From Pseudomonadota bacterium (lineage in GTDB: Bacteria > Myxococcota > UBA9042 > PHBI01), in contig SXIE01000213.1 of NCBI GenBank assembly GCA_005772945.1, forward strand, positions 1 through 24,098: a DNA stretch of 24,098 bases. The letters are read 5' to 3'. Position numbers and translations under genes: made by a program. A model generated the notes under the pieces. It was not told the origin of the DNA and did not search any database. It worked only from the letters and a program-made list of their open reading frames with translations. This document shows, in pieces, positions 1 to 7,357 of the stretch; position 1 is the stretch's first letter; every line of letters begins with the position of its first letter.

Positions 1-1
1 C

Positions 2-469
2 TTCAAGAACACGGTCGTCATCATGACCTCGAACGTGGGCTCGCCGCTGCTTCTCGAGGGCTTGCGCGCAGATGCAAGTATCGACGAGGGCACGCGTGAG
101 GCCGTCATGCAGGAGCTGCGACGGTCCTTCCGGCCCGAGTTCCTGAACCGCATCGACGAGATCGCGCTGTTCACGCCGCTCAACAAGGCCGAGATCAAGC
201 GCATCGTCGGACTGCAGCTGAAGATCCTGCAGAAGCGGCTCGCGGACCGTCAGATCGTCTTCGAGCCGAGCGACGAGGCGCTCTCGTTCATCGCCGAGAC
301 GGGCTACGATCCGGTGTACGGCGCGCGGCCGCTCAAGCGCTATATCCAGCGCCACGTCGAGACGGCGCTCGGCCGGAAGCTCATCGCGGACGAGATCCCG
401 GACGGCGCGATGGTCACGCTGGCGCTGCGCGACGGCAGGCTCGCGTTCGATGTGAGGGCGCTCGAGTAA
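2..469 (+). CDS. clpB: ATP-dependent disaggregase ClpB, C-terminal part (5' end outside window)
   Basis: This is the tail of the second AAA+ module and the C-terminal (D2-small) domain of a ClpB/Hsp100 disaggregase. With DnaK, that enzyme threads and resolubilises aggregated cytosolic proteins. The frame is open from base 2, so the gene begins upstream of the window. Visible signatures are VIMTSNVGS (the strand after the D2 Walker B/sensor 1 region), FRPEFLNRIDEI, and GARPLKRYIQ, the sensor-2 arginine motif typical of Clp/Hsp100 proteins. The tail ends shortly after the sensor-2 helix, as in ClpB, and has no ClpX-type or ClpA-type adaptor extension. It stops with TAA and faces the next gene tail to tail across only 24 bases. 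ClpB fits better than ClpA or ClpC because of the FLNRIDE and YDPVYGARPLKR wording, but only 155 residues are available. Confidence 0.93.
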   Translation, partial: FKNTVVIMTSNVGSPLLLEGLRADASIDEGTREAVMQELRRSFRPEFLNRIDEIALFTPLNKAEIKRIVGLQLKILQKRLADRQIVFEPSDEALSFIAETGYDPVYGARPLKRYIQRHVETALGRKLIADEIPDGAMVTLALRDGRLAFDVRALE

Positions 470-493
470 GGCGCGCGCGGGGCGCGGGGAGTG

Positions 494-2746
494 TCAGCGA
501 TCGCAGAACCAGCGAGCGTCGCCGCCGGGACGCGCCCCGGCGACGAATCGGGCGCCGCCCTGCTGGAGGCAGCGCGCGGCACAAGCGCCTTCCTCTCCGC
601 CCCCGCAGACCGCGTGCGCCGCCTCGCAGACGAGCCCACAGAGGGCGGGCCCGAGGCCCTTGCGAGCCGCCGCGAGGCCCTCGGCGCGCTCGAGGAGGTC
701 GCTCAGCTCGCGCGCGATGTCGGGGTCGGCCTCGGCGCCGTCGAAGAGGGCGCGCGCGTGCTCGGCGTCCGTTCCGAGCGCCGCGTCGAACGCGCGGAAG
801 TAGCGCAGCGCGCCGACCAACATCTGACGCGACGTCTCGCTCTTGAGCGGGCCTGCGCTCGTCCGGACCAGGAAGAGAGCGCGCTTGACGAGCTCGGCCT
901 CGGCCTCACGCACGATCGGATCCGTGCCCGCGGTCGGCGATCGCGCGAAGCGCCCGAGCACCTCGGCCGCGCTCAGCGGGTCATCGGCAAGCACCGCCAC
1001 GGCCGCCCAGATCGCGGCGGGCACGCGCCCGACGTCGTCGCCCGACTGCGCGTAGGCGCGCGCGAGCCCCACCATCGCCTCGCGCGCCGTTTCCGTGCGC
1101 GGTCGAGCGCCCGGCGCCACCACGAGATCGAGCATCAGCAGCGCGAGCCCATCCATGAGCGCGACGCGCTTCGGCCGCTCGGCGGGCGCTTCGCCGAGGC
1201 GCTCGATCAGCTCGCTCGCGCCGTCCAACACCCCCTCGGCGTCGCCCGCGAGCCACGCCTTCCGAAACGAGGCGTTGAGCGCCTGCTGGTCCGCCGCCAG
1301 GACGGGCGCGTCGCGCATCGCGGGCATGGCGCTCTGCAGCGGCACGAGCCACGCCCCGAAACGCGCGAGCCGCCCCAAGAGCGGCCCCGGATCGCCGCCC
1401 GCGATGACGGCGCGTGACAGCCCTTCGCGCGCCTTGGCCAGCGGAACCAGCACCGCGTGGGCCACGCGCTCGCCACGCGCGATGAGGAGATCCGCGCGCG
1501 CGCTGCCGACCGCCGCCACCGCCGACACGGGCACCGCCCCGAGCGCCGGCGCCCCGAACCCCTCGACCTCGGAGTCGGCGCCGAGGGTGACGAGCGCGTC
1601 GCCCTCGATGATGACCGCGCGCTCGCCGACCGCGAAGGCGCGCGCGTGGCTCCCCAGCCCCGGGATCGCGAAGCTCGGCGGCACCACGTCCGATGCGGTG
1701 AAGAAACGCCACGCGCCCGCGACGGGCAGCAGTACGCGCATCCCGACGCGCACCGGTTCCCCCGCGCCGCGCAGGGTCTCGACGCGTTGCGCCCCCTCCC
1801 AGCCGGCCAGCACCAGCGCCGCGGGGCGCGGGCCCAGCGCGGGCACGAAGAGCGCGGCCTGGTTCGCATCGGCGCTGGCCCACGCGACCTGCGCCGTGTC
1901 GCCGCCGAGCGGCATGCTGTCGATCAGGCGCTTGGTCGACTCGCCGCCAGGCGTGACGAGCATCACCTCGGCGAGCCGTCCGGCGCCAGGCCGGAGATCG
2001 AAGCGCGCGACGGCGCCGCGCGCAGCCACGACGGCCAGCAGATCGGCCGGGCGCGCGCCGACGGCGGCGTCCCAGCTCCCTAGCGGCACACCGCCCTCGC
2101 GCCCGAAGAAGCGGAGTCCGAAGCGGTCGCCACCGCGCTCGACGGCGACCCAAGTGGGACCGAAGACGGCGCCTGGCGACGGCCCGCGCGCCGGCCCCCC
2201 GAGCGGGCGCGACCAGAGTTCGGAGCCGGTCGCTACGTCGAAGAGGACCACCTCCGCGGGCTCGTCGCGCTCGTCGGGCTCGTCGGGCGCACTCGCCCCG
2301 CCGTCGGCGACCGCGCGAACCGCCAAAACGTGCCCGCGATCGACCCCCAGGACACGTAGCGTGCACGCCGCGGGTGCGCACCCGAGGCCCTTCTCCCAGC
2401 GTTTGACGCCATCGCTGGCCTGATACGTCCGGACCGCGTCGGACACGACGACGACGGCCCCGTCGCCGAGCCAGACGCCGCGCCACGGGGCGCCGTCGGG
2501 CACGCGCCGGCCCCAGGCGACCTCGCCCGAGCCGCGCCGCATCGCGGCCACGCCGCTCTTCTGATCGCTGACCCAGAAGAGGTCGTCCCCGCCGACCATC
2601 CACGAAACGGCAAAAGGCGCCTCGTGGTCGCCCGCAAGCTCCCAGAGTCCGTGCGGGACCGCCTCCGCACGCGCGGCGACATGCGCGACGGCGGCCACCA
2701 GAGCGGACGCGAGCACCATGGGAAACTGGCGAGATGGGACGGGCAT
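494..2746 (-). CDS. Secreted PQQ-type beta-propeller protein with Cys-rich C-terminus
   Basis: The product is about 750 aa and is predicted to be exported. The chosen ATG is preceded by GAGG five bases upstream and gives a classical signal peptide ending near AARAEA. The frame stays open upstream, but that part is Arg-rich and unlike a protein start. Residues of roughly 40-450 contain several PQQ/quinoprotein-like blade motifs (for example GEVAWGRRVPDG, DGVKRWEKG, ATGSELWSRPLGG), the form seen in BamB-like and other non-enzymatic propellers. The middle and C-terminal half is probably helical, and the last 50 residues contain six cysteines (LCGLVCEAAHAVC, GACAARC, WFCDR) that may form disulfides in the periplasm. 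No lipobox is visible. A role as an extracytoplasmic scaffold or binding protein is inferred; no enzyme motif was recognised. It is convergent with clpB and divergent from xthA. Confidence 0.75.
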   Translation of the reverse strand: MPVPSRQFPMVLASALVAAVAHVAARAEAVPHGLWELAGDHEAPFAVSWMVGGDDLFWVSDQKSGVAAMRRGSGEVAWGRRVPDGAPWRGVWLGDGAVVVVSDAVRTYQASDGVKRWEKGLGCAPAACTLRVLGVDRGHVLAVRAVADGGASAPDEPDERDEPAEVVLFDVATGSELWSRPLGGPARGPSPGAVFGPTWVAVERGGDRFGLRFFGREGGVPLGSWDAAVGARPADLLAVVAARGAVARFDLRPGAGRLAEVMLVTPGGESTKRLIDSMPLGGDTAQVAWASADANQAALFVPALGPRPAALVLAGWEGAQRVETLRGAGEPVRVGMRVLLPVAGAWRFFTASDVVPPSFAIPGLGSHARAFAVGERAVIIEGDALVTLGADSEVEGFGAPALGAVPVSAVAAVGSARADLLIARGERVAHAVLVPLAKAREGLSRAVIAGGDPGPLLGRLARFGAWLVPLQSAMPAMRDAPVLAADQQALNASFRKAWLAGDAEGVLDGASELIERLGEAPAERPKRVALMDGLALLMLDLVVAPGARPRTETAREAMVGLARAYAQSGDDVGRVPAAIWAAVAVLADDPLSAAEVLGRFARSPTAGTDPIVREAEAELVKRALFLVRTSAGPLKSETSRQMLVGALRYFRAFDAALGTDAEHARALFDGAEADPDIARELSDLLERAEGLAAARKGLGPALCGLVCEAAHAVCGGGEEGACAARCLQQGGARFVAGARPGGDARWFCDR

Positions 2747-2822
2747 CGGGACCTCGAAACGCGCTCGCGCCCGCGGGCTGTAGCGCGAGGCTCGAACACG
2801 ACCCCGCGTAGCGCAAGTATCT

Positions 2823-2858
2823 TCTCGCGAAGGCCTCGCGTCGGGTCCGCATCGGACC
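2823..2858 (-). repeat. Double-palindrome element, copy B
   Basis: These 36 bases match, in reverse complement and with one extra base, the 35-base copy at 4315-4349. The unit has two adjacent imperfect palindromes. One is GGTCCG, a short loop, then CGGACC. The other is CGCGA-GGCCT-TCGCG. This copy lies in the 218-base spacer between the divergent propeller gene and xthA. It could be a REP-like dispersed element, a regulator-binding site, or part of a structured 5' leader of the propeller gene, whose start is 77 bases away. Confidence 0.7.
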
Positions 2859-2964
2859 GGGGAACAATGCTGCCCGCGAACTGCCTCCTGTCGCGCGCGT
2901 CGCGATCGCCCAGGGCGCTCGCAGCGCCTTCCCAAGGGATCGTCCGCATGCCAGCATCCGCCGC

Positions 2965-3804
2965 ATGGCGCCGCGTCATCTCCAGGTCCTTTCGTGGAAC
3001 GTCAACGGCCTCCGCGCGATCGCCGCCAAGGGCACGCTCCTCGCGCACCTCGAGGCCGAGCGGCCCTTCGTGCTCGGGCTGCAGGAGACGCGCTGCCGCC
3101 CCGAGCAGCTGCCGACCGAACTCGCTGGCGCATTGAGCGCTCCCTTCCCAACCCCTCACCTTCACCTCACGGCCGCCGAGCGCGCGGGTTACAGCGGGGT
3201 CGGCGCGATCATGGCGCGCGCCCCCGACGACGTCACCAACAGCCTCGGCGACGCGGCGTTCGATCGCGAGGGGCGCTTCCAGGAGCTCCGCTTCGGCGCC
3301 CTCACGATCATCAACGCCTACTTCCCCAACGGCAACGGCTCGCTGCTCCCGAGCGGCCAGCGCTCGAACGACCGCATCCCCTACAAGCTCGCCTTCTACC
3401 GCCACCTGTTCGATCGCCTCGAAGCCGCACGCCGCGCGGGTGCGCGCATCCTCGTCATGGGCGACTTCAACACCGCCCACCAGCCGATCGACCTGGCTCG
3501 CCCGCGCGAGAACGCCAAGACCAGCGGCTTCACCGACGTCGAGCGCGCCGAGCTCGGACGCTGGCTCGCGGCCGGCTGGACCGACACCTATCGCGCCGCC
3601 CATCCCGACGTCGCGGGCGCCTACTCCTGGTGGAGTCAACGCTTCGGGATCCGCGCCAAGAATATCGGCTGGCGCCTCGACCTGGTGCTTGCCTCGCCGG
3701 GTGTCCTACCTTTCATTCGCAAGGCGTTCATTCGTCCCGACGTCATGGGCTCGGACCACTGTCCGGTCGGCGTGACGCTCAACGCCAAGGTCCTTCGCCC
3801 CTAG
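2965..3804 (+). CDS. xthA: Exodeoxyribonuclease III / AP endonuclease
   Basis: This 279-residue endonuclease/exonuclease/phosphatase-fold enzyme cleaves DNA at abasic sites and degrades 3' ends during base-excision repair. All family motifs are present in order: SWNVNGLRA (N12), LQETRC (catalytic metal-ligand E41), NAYFPNGNG (about 117-125), MGDFNTAH (D167, N169), the YSWWSQRFGIRAKNIGWRLDL block (about 220-240, D239), and SDHCPVGV (D264/H265). The wording matches ExoIII/XthA more closely than ExoA-type AP endonucleases. Length is normal for the family. The ATG was chosen because it puts the first beta-strand (HLQVLSWN) at the usual distance from the N-terminus. No convincing ribosome-binding site precedes it, so translation may be weak or leaderless. 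A small lipoprotein gene follows after 14 bases. Confidence 0.95.
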   Translation: MAPRHLQVLSWNVNGLRAIAAKGTLLAHLEAERPFVLGLQETRCRPEQLPTELAGALSAPFPTPHLHLTAAERAGYSGVGAIMARAPDDVTNSLGDAAFDREGRFQELRFGALTIINAYFPNGNGSLLPSGQRSNDRIPYKLAFYRHLFDRLEAARRAGARILVMGDFNTAHQPIDLARPRENAKTSGFTDVERAELGRWLAAGWTDTYRAAHPDVAGAYSWWSQRFGIRAKNIGWRLDLVLASPGVLPFIRKAFIRPDVMGSDHCPVGVTLNAKVLRP

Positions 3805-3818
3805 CTCGCGGAGTCCAC

Positions 3819-4283
3819 ATGCATGCTCGTCTCACCGCCGCGTCGTTCGTCGCCCTCACGGCCCTCGGCTGCACGCACGCGCGCGCCGACAAAGCGCCGC
3901 CTCCCCCGGCCGCGCCGCATGTGGTCGTGAATCGCATCGCCGCCGAGCTCTGCGGACACGGCGAGAAAGACGCCCCGTGCACGAAGGCCATCCTCGACGC
4001 GACGGCGACGGCCGCGACCGAGGTCGAGCGCGCGCTCGCGAAGACGCCGATCGTCTGCGCCGGCGAGAAGGCCGGCAAGCACGCCGCCCACCTCTATTGG
4101 GGCGACGGCTTCGGCTCGGTCGTCCATATCGACTTCGACCAAGAGAGCGCGGGCCTTCCCGACTGCACCAGCTACTTGGTCCAGGTCGCGACCGATCGCC
4201 TGACCGCGGCGGTGAAGCCGCTCGGCGACAAGGACGACACGTTGCGCATCCACTGGACCGTCGACTTCACGCTCGCACGCTGA
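3819..4283 (+). CDS. Small predicted lipoprotein of unknown function
   Basis: The product is 154 aa. The ATG follows GGAG at a good distance, 14 bases after the xthA stop, so the two genes are probably co-transcribed. The N-terminus is a short signal peptide ending TALGC, with C18 as the likely lipidated residue. Ala at -3 makes the lipobox slightly atypical. A Pro/Ala-rich linker (about 27-34) leads into a small globular domain with four further cysteines (around LCGHGEKDAPC, IVCAGEK and LPDCTSY), probably paired in the periplasm. I recognise no family. Its link to the DNA-repair gene upstream appears to be positional only. The gene ends just before the inverted element at 4315-4349. Confidence 0.7.
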   Translation: MHARLTAASFVALTALGCTHARADKAPPPPAAPHVVVNRIAAELCGHGEKDAPCTKAILDATATAATEVERALAKTPIVCAGEKAGKHAAHLYWGDGFGSVVHIDFDQESAGLPDCTSYLVQVATDRLTAAVKPLGDKDDTLRIHWTVDFTLAR

Positions 4284-4314
4284 GGCGTCCGATTCGCGGC
4301 CAGCCTCGCTACGG

Positions 4315-4349
4315 GGTCCGATGCGGACCCACGCGAGGCCTTCGCGAGA
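4315..4349 (+). repeat. Double-palindrome element, copy A
   Basis: This 35-base element matches 2823-2858 in the opposite orientation, differing by a single-base indel. It consists of the palindromes GGTCCG-AT-GCGGACC and CGCGA-GGCCT-TCGCG. Here it lies between the convergent lipoprotein gene (ends 4283) and the malQ reading frame remnant (ends 4369), where stacked GC hairpins could act as a bidirectional transcription stop. A T-tract typical of intrinsic terminators is missing, although GTACTTTGTAC follows immediately. Confidence 0.7.
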
Positions 4350-4368
4350 GTACTTTGTACACCAAGCA

Positions 4369-4515
4369 TCAGGCGGGCGTCGGCGTGCGTCCGTAGAGGC
4401 CCGACAGCTCGCGCAAGCGGGCCGCCAGGGGTGCGTTGAAGGCCTGCATGCGCACGCGCCAAGCCCAGTTGCCGCGCGACTCGCCGGGCGTGTTCATGCG
4501 GCTGCGACCATCCAA
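4369..4515 (-). pseudogene. malQ: Detached C-terminal 48 codons of MalQ, beyond an in-frame TGA
   Basis: Reading on in the same frame past the TGA at 4516-4518 gives LDGRSRMNTPGE followed by GNWAWRVRMQAF, then a Leu/Arg-rich helix ending at TGA 4369-4371. RMNTPG and GNWxWR are hallmark C-terminal motifs of GH77 amylomaltases, normally continuous with the PLQDVLG motif that ends the upstream part. The segment is therefore the authentic end of malQ, cut off by one nonsense codon rather than by a frameshift or insertion. Confidence 0.85.
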
Positions 4516-5889
4516 TCAGAGGACGTCCTGCAGCGGCACGATCGCGAGACCCGCGACCGACGCGAAGGCCGCGCGAATGAGGTCCCACACCACGTCATGC
4601 CCGTGGACGCCGAGGTAGCGACGCACGTGGTCGCGCGAACGATCGTCGGTCGCCTGCCACCAACCCATCGTCGTGTCGTTGTCGTGCGTGGCCGTGTAGA
4701 CCACCGAATTGACGACGTAGTTGTGGGGCAAGAACGGGTGGTCGGCGTCGCCCCCGAAGGCGAACTGCAAGACGCGCATGCCGGGTAGCCCCGTGGCGTC
4801 ACGGAGCGCGACGACGGCGTCGTCGATGACGCCGAGATCCTCCGCGATGAGCGGAAGCGGGGTCCCCAGGGCGGCGGCGAGGTCGTCGAAGAGCCGGCGT
4901 CCAGGGCCCTCGACCCAGCGTCCGGTGCGCGCGTCGGGGGCGTCGGCCGGGACCTCCCAATAGGCCGCGAAGCCGCGGAAGTGATCGAGGCGCACGATGT
5001 CGGCGTCGGCGAGCGCGCGGCGCATGCGCTCGATCCACCAGCGGTGGCCGTCGGCGGCGAGGCGGCCCCAGTCGTAGAGGGGGTTGCCCCAGCGCTGCCC
5101 GAGCGTGCTGAAGAAGTCGGGCGGGACGCCGGCGACCGCGATCGGCGCGCCCTCGGGCGTGAGCTGGAAGAGGTCGCGATGCGACCAGACGTCGACCGAG
5201 TCGCGGTCGACATAGATCGGCACGTCGCCGATGAGGCGCACCCCGCGCAGGGCGGCGTGGGCGCGCACGGCCTGCCATTGGCGCGCGAAAAAGAAGAACG
5301 CGGCCACGTGGCGCGCGATCGGGACGGCGAGCTCGGCCGTGGCGGCGGCGAGGGCGGAGGGCTCGCGGTCGCGCAGCGCGGCGGGCCAGGTCCACCAGGG
5401 CGCGCCGCCGTGCGACTCGCGGATGGCGAGAAAGGCGGCCGCGTCGTCGGCCCAGCGCGCCTCGTGGCGGAAGGTCTCGAACTCCGTCTGGAGATGGGGC
5501 ACGCGGCCGCTTACGAGCGCATCGGCGGCGGCCTCGAGGAGCGGCCGCTTGAACGCCAGGACGCGCGCGAAGTCCGCGAAATCAGGCGAGAAGTCGGGCG
5601 GGCGCTGGATCGCCTCCGCGTCGAGGAGGCCGTCGGCGACGAGGCCGCGCAGATCCACCACGAGCGGATGGTTCGCGAGCGCGGCCGGCGTCGCGTACGG
5701 CGAATTCCCGGGGCCGGCGGGCACCAGCGGCAGGAACTGCCAGCGCGTGAGCCCCGCCTCGGCTAGCCAGTCGATGAAGCGAAACGCGCCTTCGCCGAGA
5801 TCGCCGATGCCGTGCGGAGAAGGCAGGCTCGTCGGATGAAGGAGGATCCCGGCGGCGCGACCGGCGGCGCCGGCGTGGGTGACTTGCAT
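4516..5889 (-). CDS. malQ: 4-alpha-glucanotransferase (amylomaltase, GH77), prematurely stopped
   Basis: MalQ transfers alpha-1,4-glucan segments between malto-oligosaccharides and releases glucose in cytosolic maltodextrin and glycogen metabolism. The ATG was chosen because GAGG precedes it and the conserved N-terminus (AGILLHPTSLPSPHGIGDLG) follows; upstream in-frame sequence is unlike the family. GH77 landmarks are all present: WQFLPLVPAGPGNSPYA, GDVPIYVDRDSVDVW (about 221-235), VRLDHFRGF with nucleophile D302, LIAEDLG with acid/base E350, and THDNDT with D403. The frame stops after PLQDVL (457 aa). The next codon is TGA where the family has Gly (GGA in a one-base change), and the remaining 48 residues follow in frame at 4369-4515, so an intact enzyme would be 506 aa. 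It is either a recent loss-of-function allele, a tolerated truncation, or a sequencing error. It is divergent from the aminotransferase gene. Confidence 0.9.
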   Translation of the reverse strand: MQVTHAGAAGRAAGILLHPTSLPSPHGIGDLGEGAFRFIDWLAEAGLTRWQFLPLVPAGPGNSPYATPAALANHPLVVDLRGLVADGLLDAEAIQRPPDFSPDFADFARVLAFKRPLLEAAADALVSGRVPHLQTEFETFRHEARWADDAAAFLAIRESHGGAPWWTWPAALRDREPSALAAATAELAVPIARHVAAFFFFARQWQAVRAHAALRGVRLIGDVPIYVDRDSVDVWSHRDLFQLTPEGAPIAVAGVPPDFFSTLGQRWGNPLYDWGRLAADGHRWWIERMRRALADADIVRLDHFRGFAAYWEVPADAPDARTGRWVEGPGRRLFDDLAAALGTPLPLIAEDLGVIDDAVVALRDATGLPGMRVLQFAFGGDADHPFLPHNYVVNSVVYTATHDNDTTMGWWQATDDRSRDHVRRYLGVHGHDVVWDLIRAAFASVAGLAIVPLQDVL

Positions 5890-5990
5890 GGTGCCTCGTA
5901 GGTGCGAGGCGCCGGTCCGGGCGCCTTCGGGCGGAGGACCGTTCGCACATGCGGGGCCCATCCGGCAAGTCGCGCGCACGGTCGTTTGCC

Positions 5991-6020
5991 CGGTGGCGCC
6001 CGGTGGCGCCCGGTGGCGCC
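5991..6020 (+). repeat. Three perfect 10-bp tandem repeats in a divergent promoter region
   Basis: CGGTGGCGCC occurs three times head to tail, followed by a degenerate fourth unit (GCGGTAGCGCC). The array lies in the 187-base spacer between the starts of malQ (minus) and the aminotransferase (plus). A 10-bp period is close to one helical turn, so repeated sites would face the same side of the DNA. Confidence 0.8.
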
Positions 6021-6076
6021 GCGGTAGCGCCGGGCGCGCGTGGCAATTTCCGGGCGCGTATGCCAAAGACGAGGGC

Positions 6077-7357
6077 ATGGCGCGCTTTCCCGCGGTCTCG
6101 CAGACCACCGAAACCCTGTCCGCGAGCGTGTTCTCGGCCATGAGCGAGCGCATCAAGTCGCGCGTCGGACCGCTCTATCCGTTGCACGTCGGCGACACGT
6201 GGCGCGAGCCCTACGAGGGCGCGCGCGCCGAGTCACAGCGGACGGTCGACGAGCCGCTACTCCACACGTATGCGCCGGTACAGGGCGAGCCGCGGCTCCT
6301 CGACGCGATCACGCGCAAGGTCGAGCGGCGGTCCGGCGTGACGCTCGAGCGCGAGGCGCTGTGCGTCATGTCGGGCGCGACCAGCGGGCTCTCGGTCGCC
6401 ATGCAGGCGCTGCTGGATCCCGGCGACGAGGTGCTGCTGCCGGCGCCGTTCTGGCCACTGGTGCGTGGGATCATCGCGTCGCGCGGGGCAGTGCCGGTGC
6501 AGGTCCCGCTCTTCGATCGGTTGCGCGCCGATGACGGCGTCGCGGGCAAGCGCTCCAAAGGCTACGCCTTCTCCGTGGGGCCCCTGCCCCACTTGCAGCT
6601 CCGAGCTTCGCTCGGTGCGCTCTTCGCGAGCGACTTCGATCTTGAGCAGACGCTGGAAGCCGCCATCACGCCGCGGACGACCGCGCTCTACCTCAATTCT
6701 CCGCACAACCCGACCGGCACCATCTTGGCGCCCGACGAGCTCGAGGCGTGCGTGCGCGTCGCCGAGCGCCACGACCTCTGGGTCTTCTGCGACGAGGTCT
6801 ACGAGGAGCTGTGGTTCGGGGCCGCTGCCCCGACGCCGATCTGGACGCACCCTGCCCTTCGCAAGCGCGCGATCGTGGTCCACTCGCTCTCTAAAGGATA
6901 CGGCCTCGCGGGCGCGCGCGTCGGCTGGGCCCACGGGCCGCGCGAGGCCATGCGCGCGATACGTGGTGTACAAACCTTTCAGGTCTACTGCGCGCCGCGC
7001 CCGATGCAGCTCGGGGCCGCACGGGCCCTCGATGAGGGGGACGCGTGGCTCGAGGAGACGCGCGCGCTCTACCACGCGGCCGCCGTCAAGACCGCCGCTG
7101 TCTTCGGCGTCCCGACGCCACCCGGCGGGACGTTCCTCTTCGTCGATGCAAGCCCGTGGCTGCCCGACGACGCGACGACCGCGCTGCCGCTGCTGCTCCG
7201 CGCCGTCGACGAGGCGGGCGTCTTGCTCACGCCGGGGGGCGCGTCGGGCGACGCGTACCAGCGCTGGGTGCGCGTGTGCTTCACGTCGATCGCGCCGGCG
7301 CTGCTCGACGAAGCGCTGGCGGGCTTGGCAGGCGTGCTGGCGCGGAGTCGGCGATGA
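6077..7357 (+). CDS. PLP-dependent class I/II aminotransferase, probably methionine-salvage linked
   Basis: This 426-aa fold-type I aminotransferase keeps all the expected PLP contacts: NSPHNPTG (N211), FCDEVYEEL (D239, Y242), SLSKGYGLAGARVGW (Schiff-base K273, with R281). The ATG is the one just ahead of the recognisable N-terminus; a longer frame upstream is low-complexity and runs through the tandem repeat. Its stop overlaps the start of mtnC (ATGA), showing translational coupling. This suggests, but does not prove, that it is the 4-methylthio-2-oxobutyrate transaminase that ends the methionine salvage pathway (MtnE role). It carries about 30 extra residues (roughly 150-183, GVAGKRSKGYAFS onward) between the PVQVPL strand and the DLEQTLEAAITPRT helix, longer than this loop usually is. 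General aromatic or branched-chain specificity is an alternative. Confidence 0.85.
   Translation: MARFPAVSQTTETLSASVFSAMSERIKSRVGPLYPLHVGDTWREPYEGARAESQRTVDEPLLHTYAPVQGEPRLLDAITRKVERRSGVTLEREALCVMSGATSGLSVAMQALLDPGDEVLLPAPFWPLVRGIIASRGAVPVQVPLFDRLRADDGVAGKRSKGYAFSVGPLPHLQLRASLGALFASDFDLEQTLEAAITPRTTALYLNSPHNPTGTILAPDELEACVRVAERHDLWVFCDEVYEELWFGAAAPTPIWTHPALRKRAIVVHSLSKGYGLAGARVGWAHGPREAMRAIRGVQTFQVYCAPRPMQLGAARALDEGDAWLEETRALYHAAAVKTAAVFGVPTPPGGTFLFVDASPWLPDDATTALPLLLRAVDEAGVLLTPGGASGDAYQRWVRVCFTSIAPALLDEALAGLAGVLARSRR
6601..6615. other. Perfect hairpin inside the aminotransferase insertion
   Basis: CCGAGC-TTC-GCTCGG is a 6-bp perfect stem with a TTC loop. It lies within the segment encoding the extra residues of the aminotransferase (QLRASLGAL). 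The core GCTTCGC is shared with the intergenic hairpin at 22526-22542. It may be chance in GC-rich coding DNA. Confidence 0.4.

Noticed and set aside
491..2423. Long plus-strand frames opposite the beta-propeller gene
   Set aside because: They are low-complexity Arg/Ala/Ser shadow frames; the minus-strand frame has signal peptide, propeller repeats and a ribosome-binding site.
4516..4518. The malQ TGA read as selenocysteine or by an alternative code
   Set aside because: The family has Gly here, not Cys, no selenocysteine element is evident just downstream, and TGA ends many other genes in the window normally.
6964..6973. GGTGTACAAA shared with the region beside repeat copy A (4354-4363, minus strand)
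   Set aside because: It is a single decamer match, and the copy at 6964 lies within conserved aminotransferase coding sequence.
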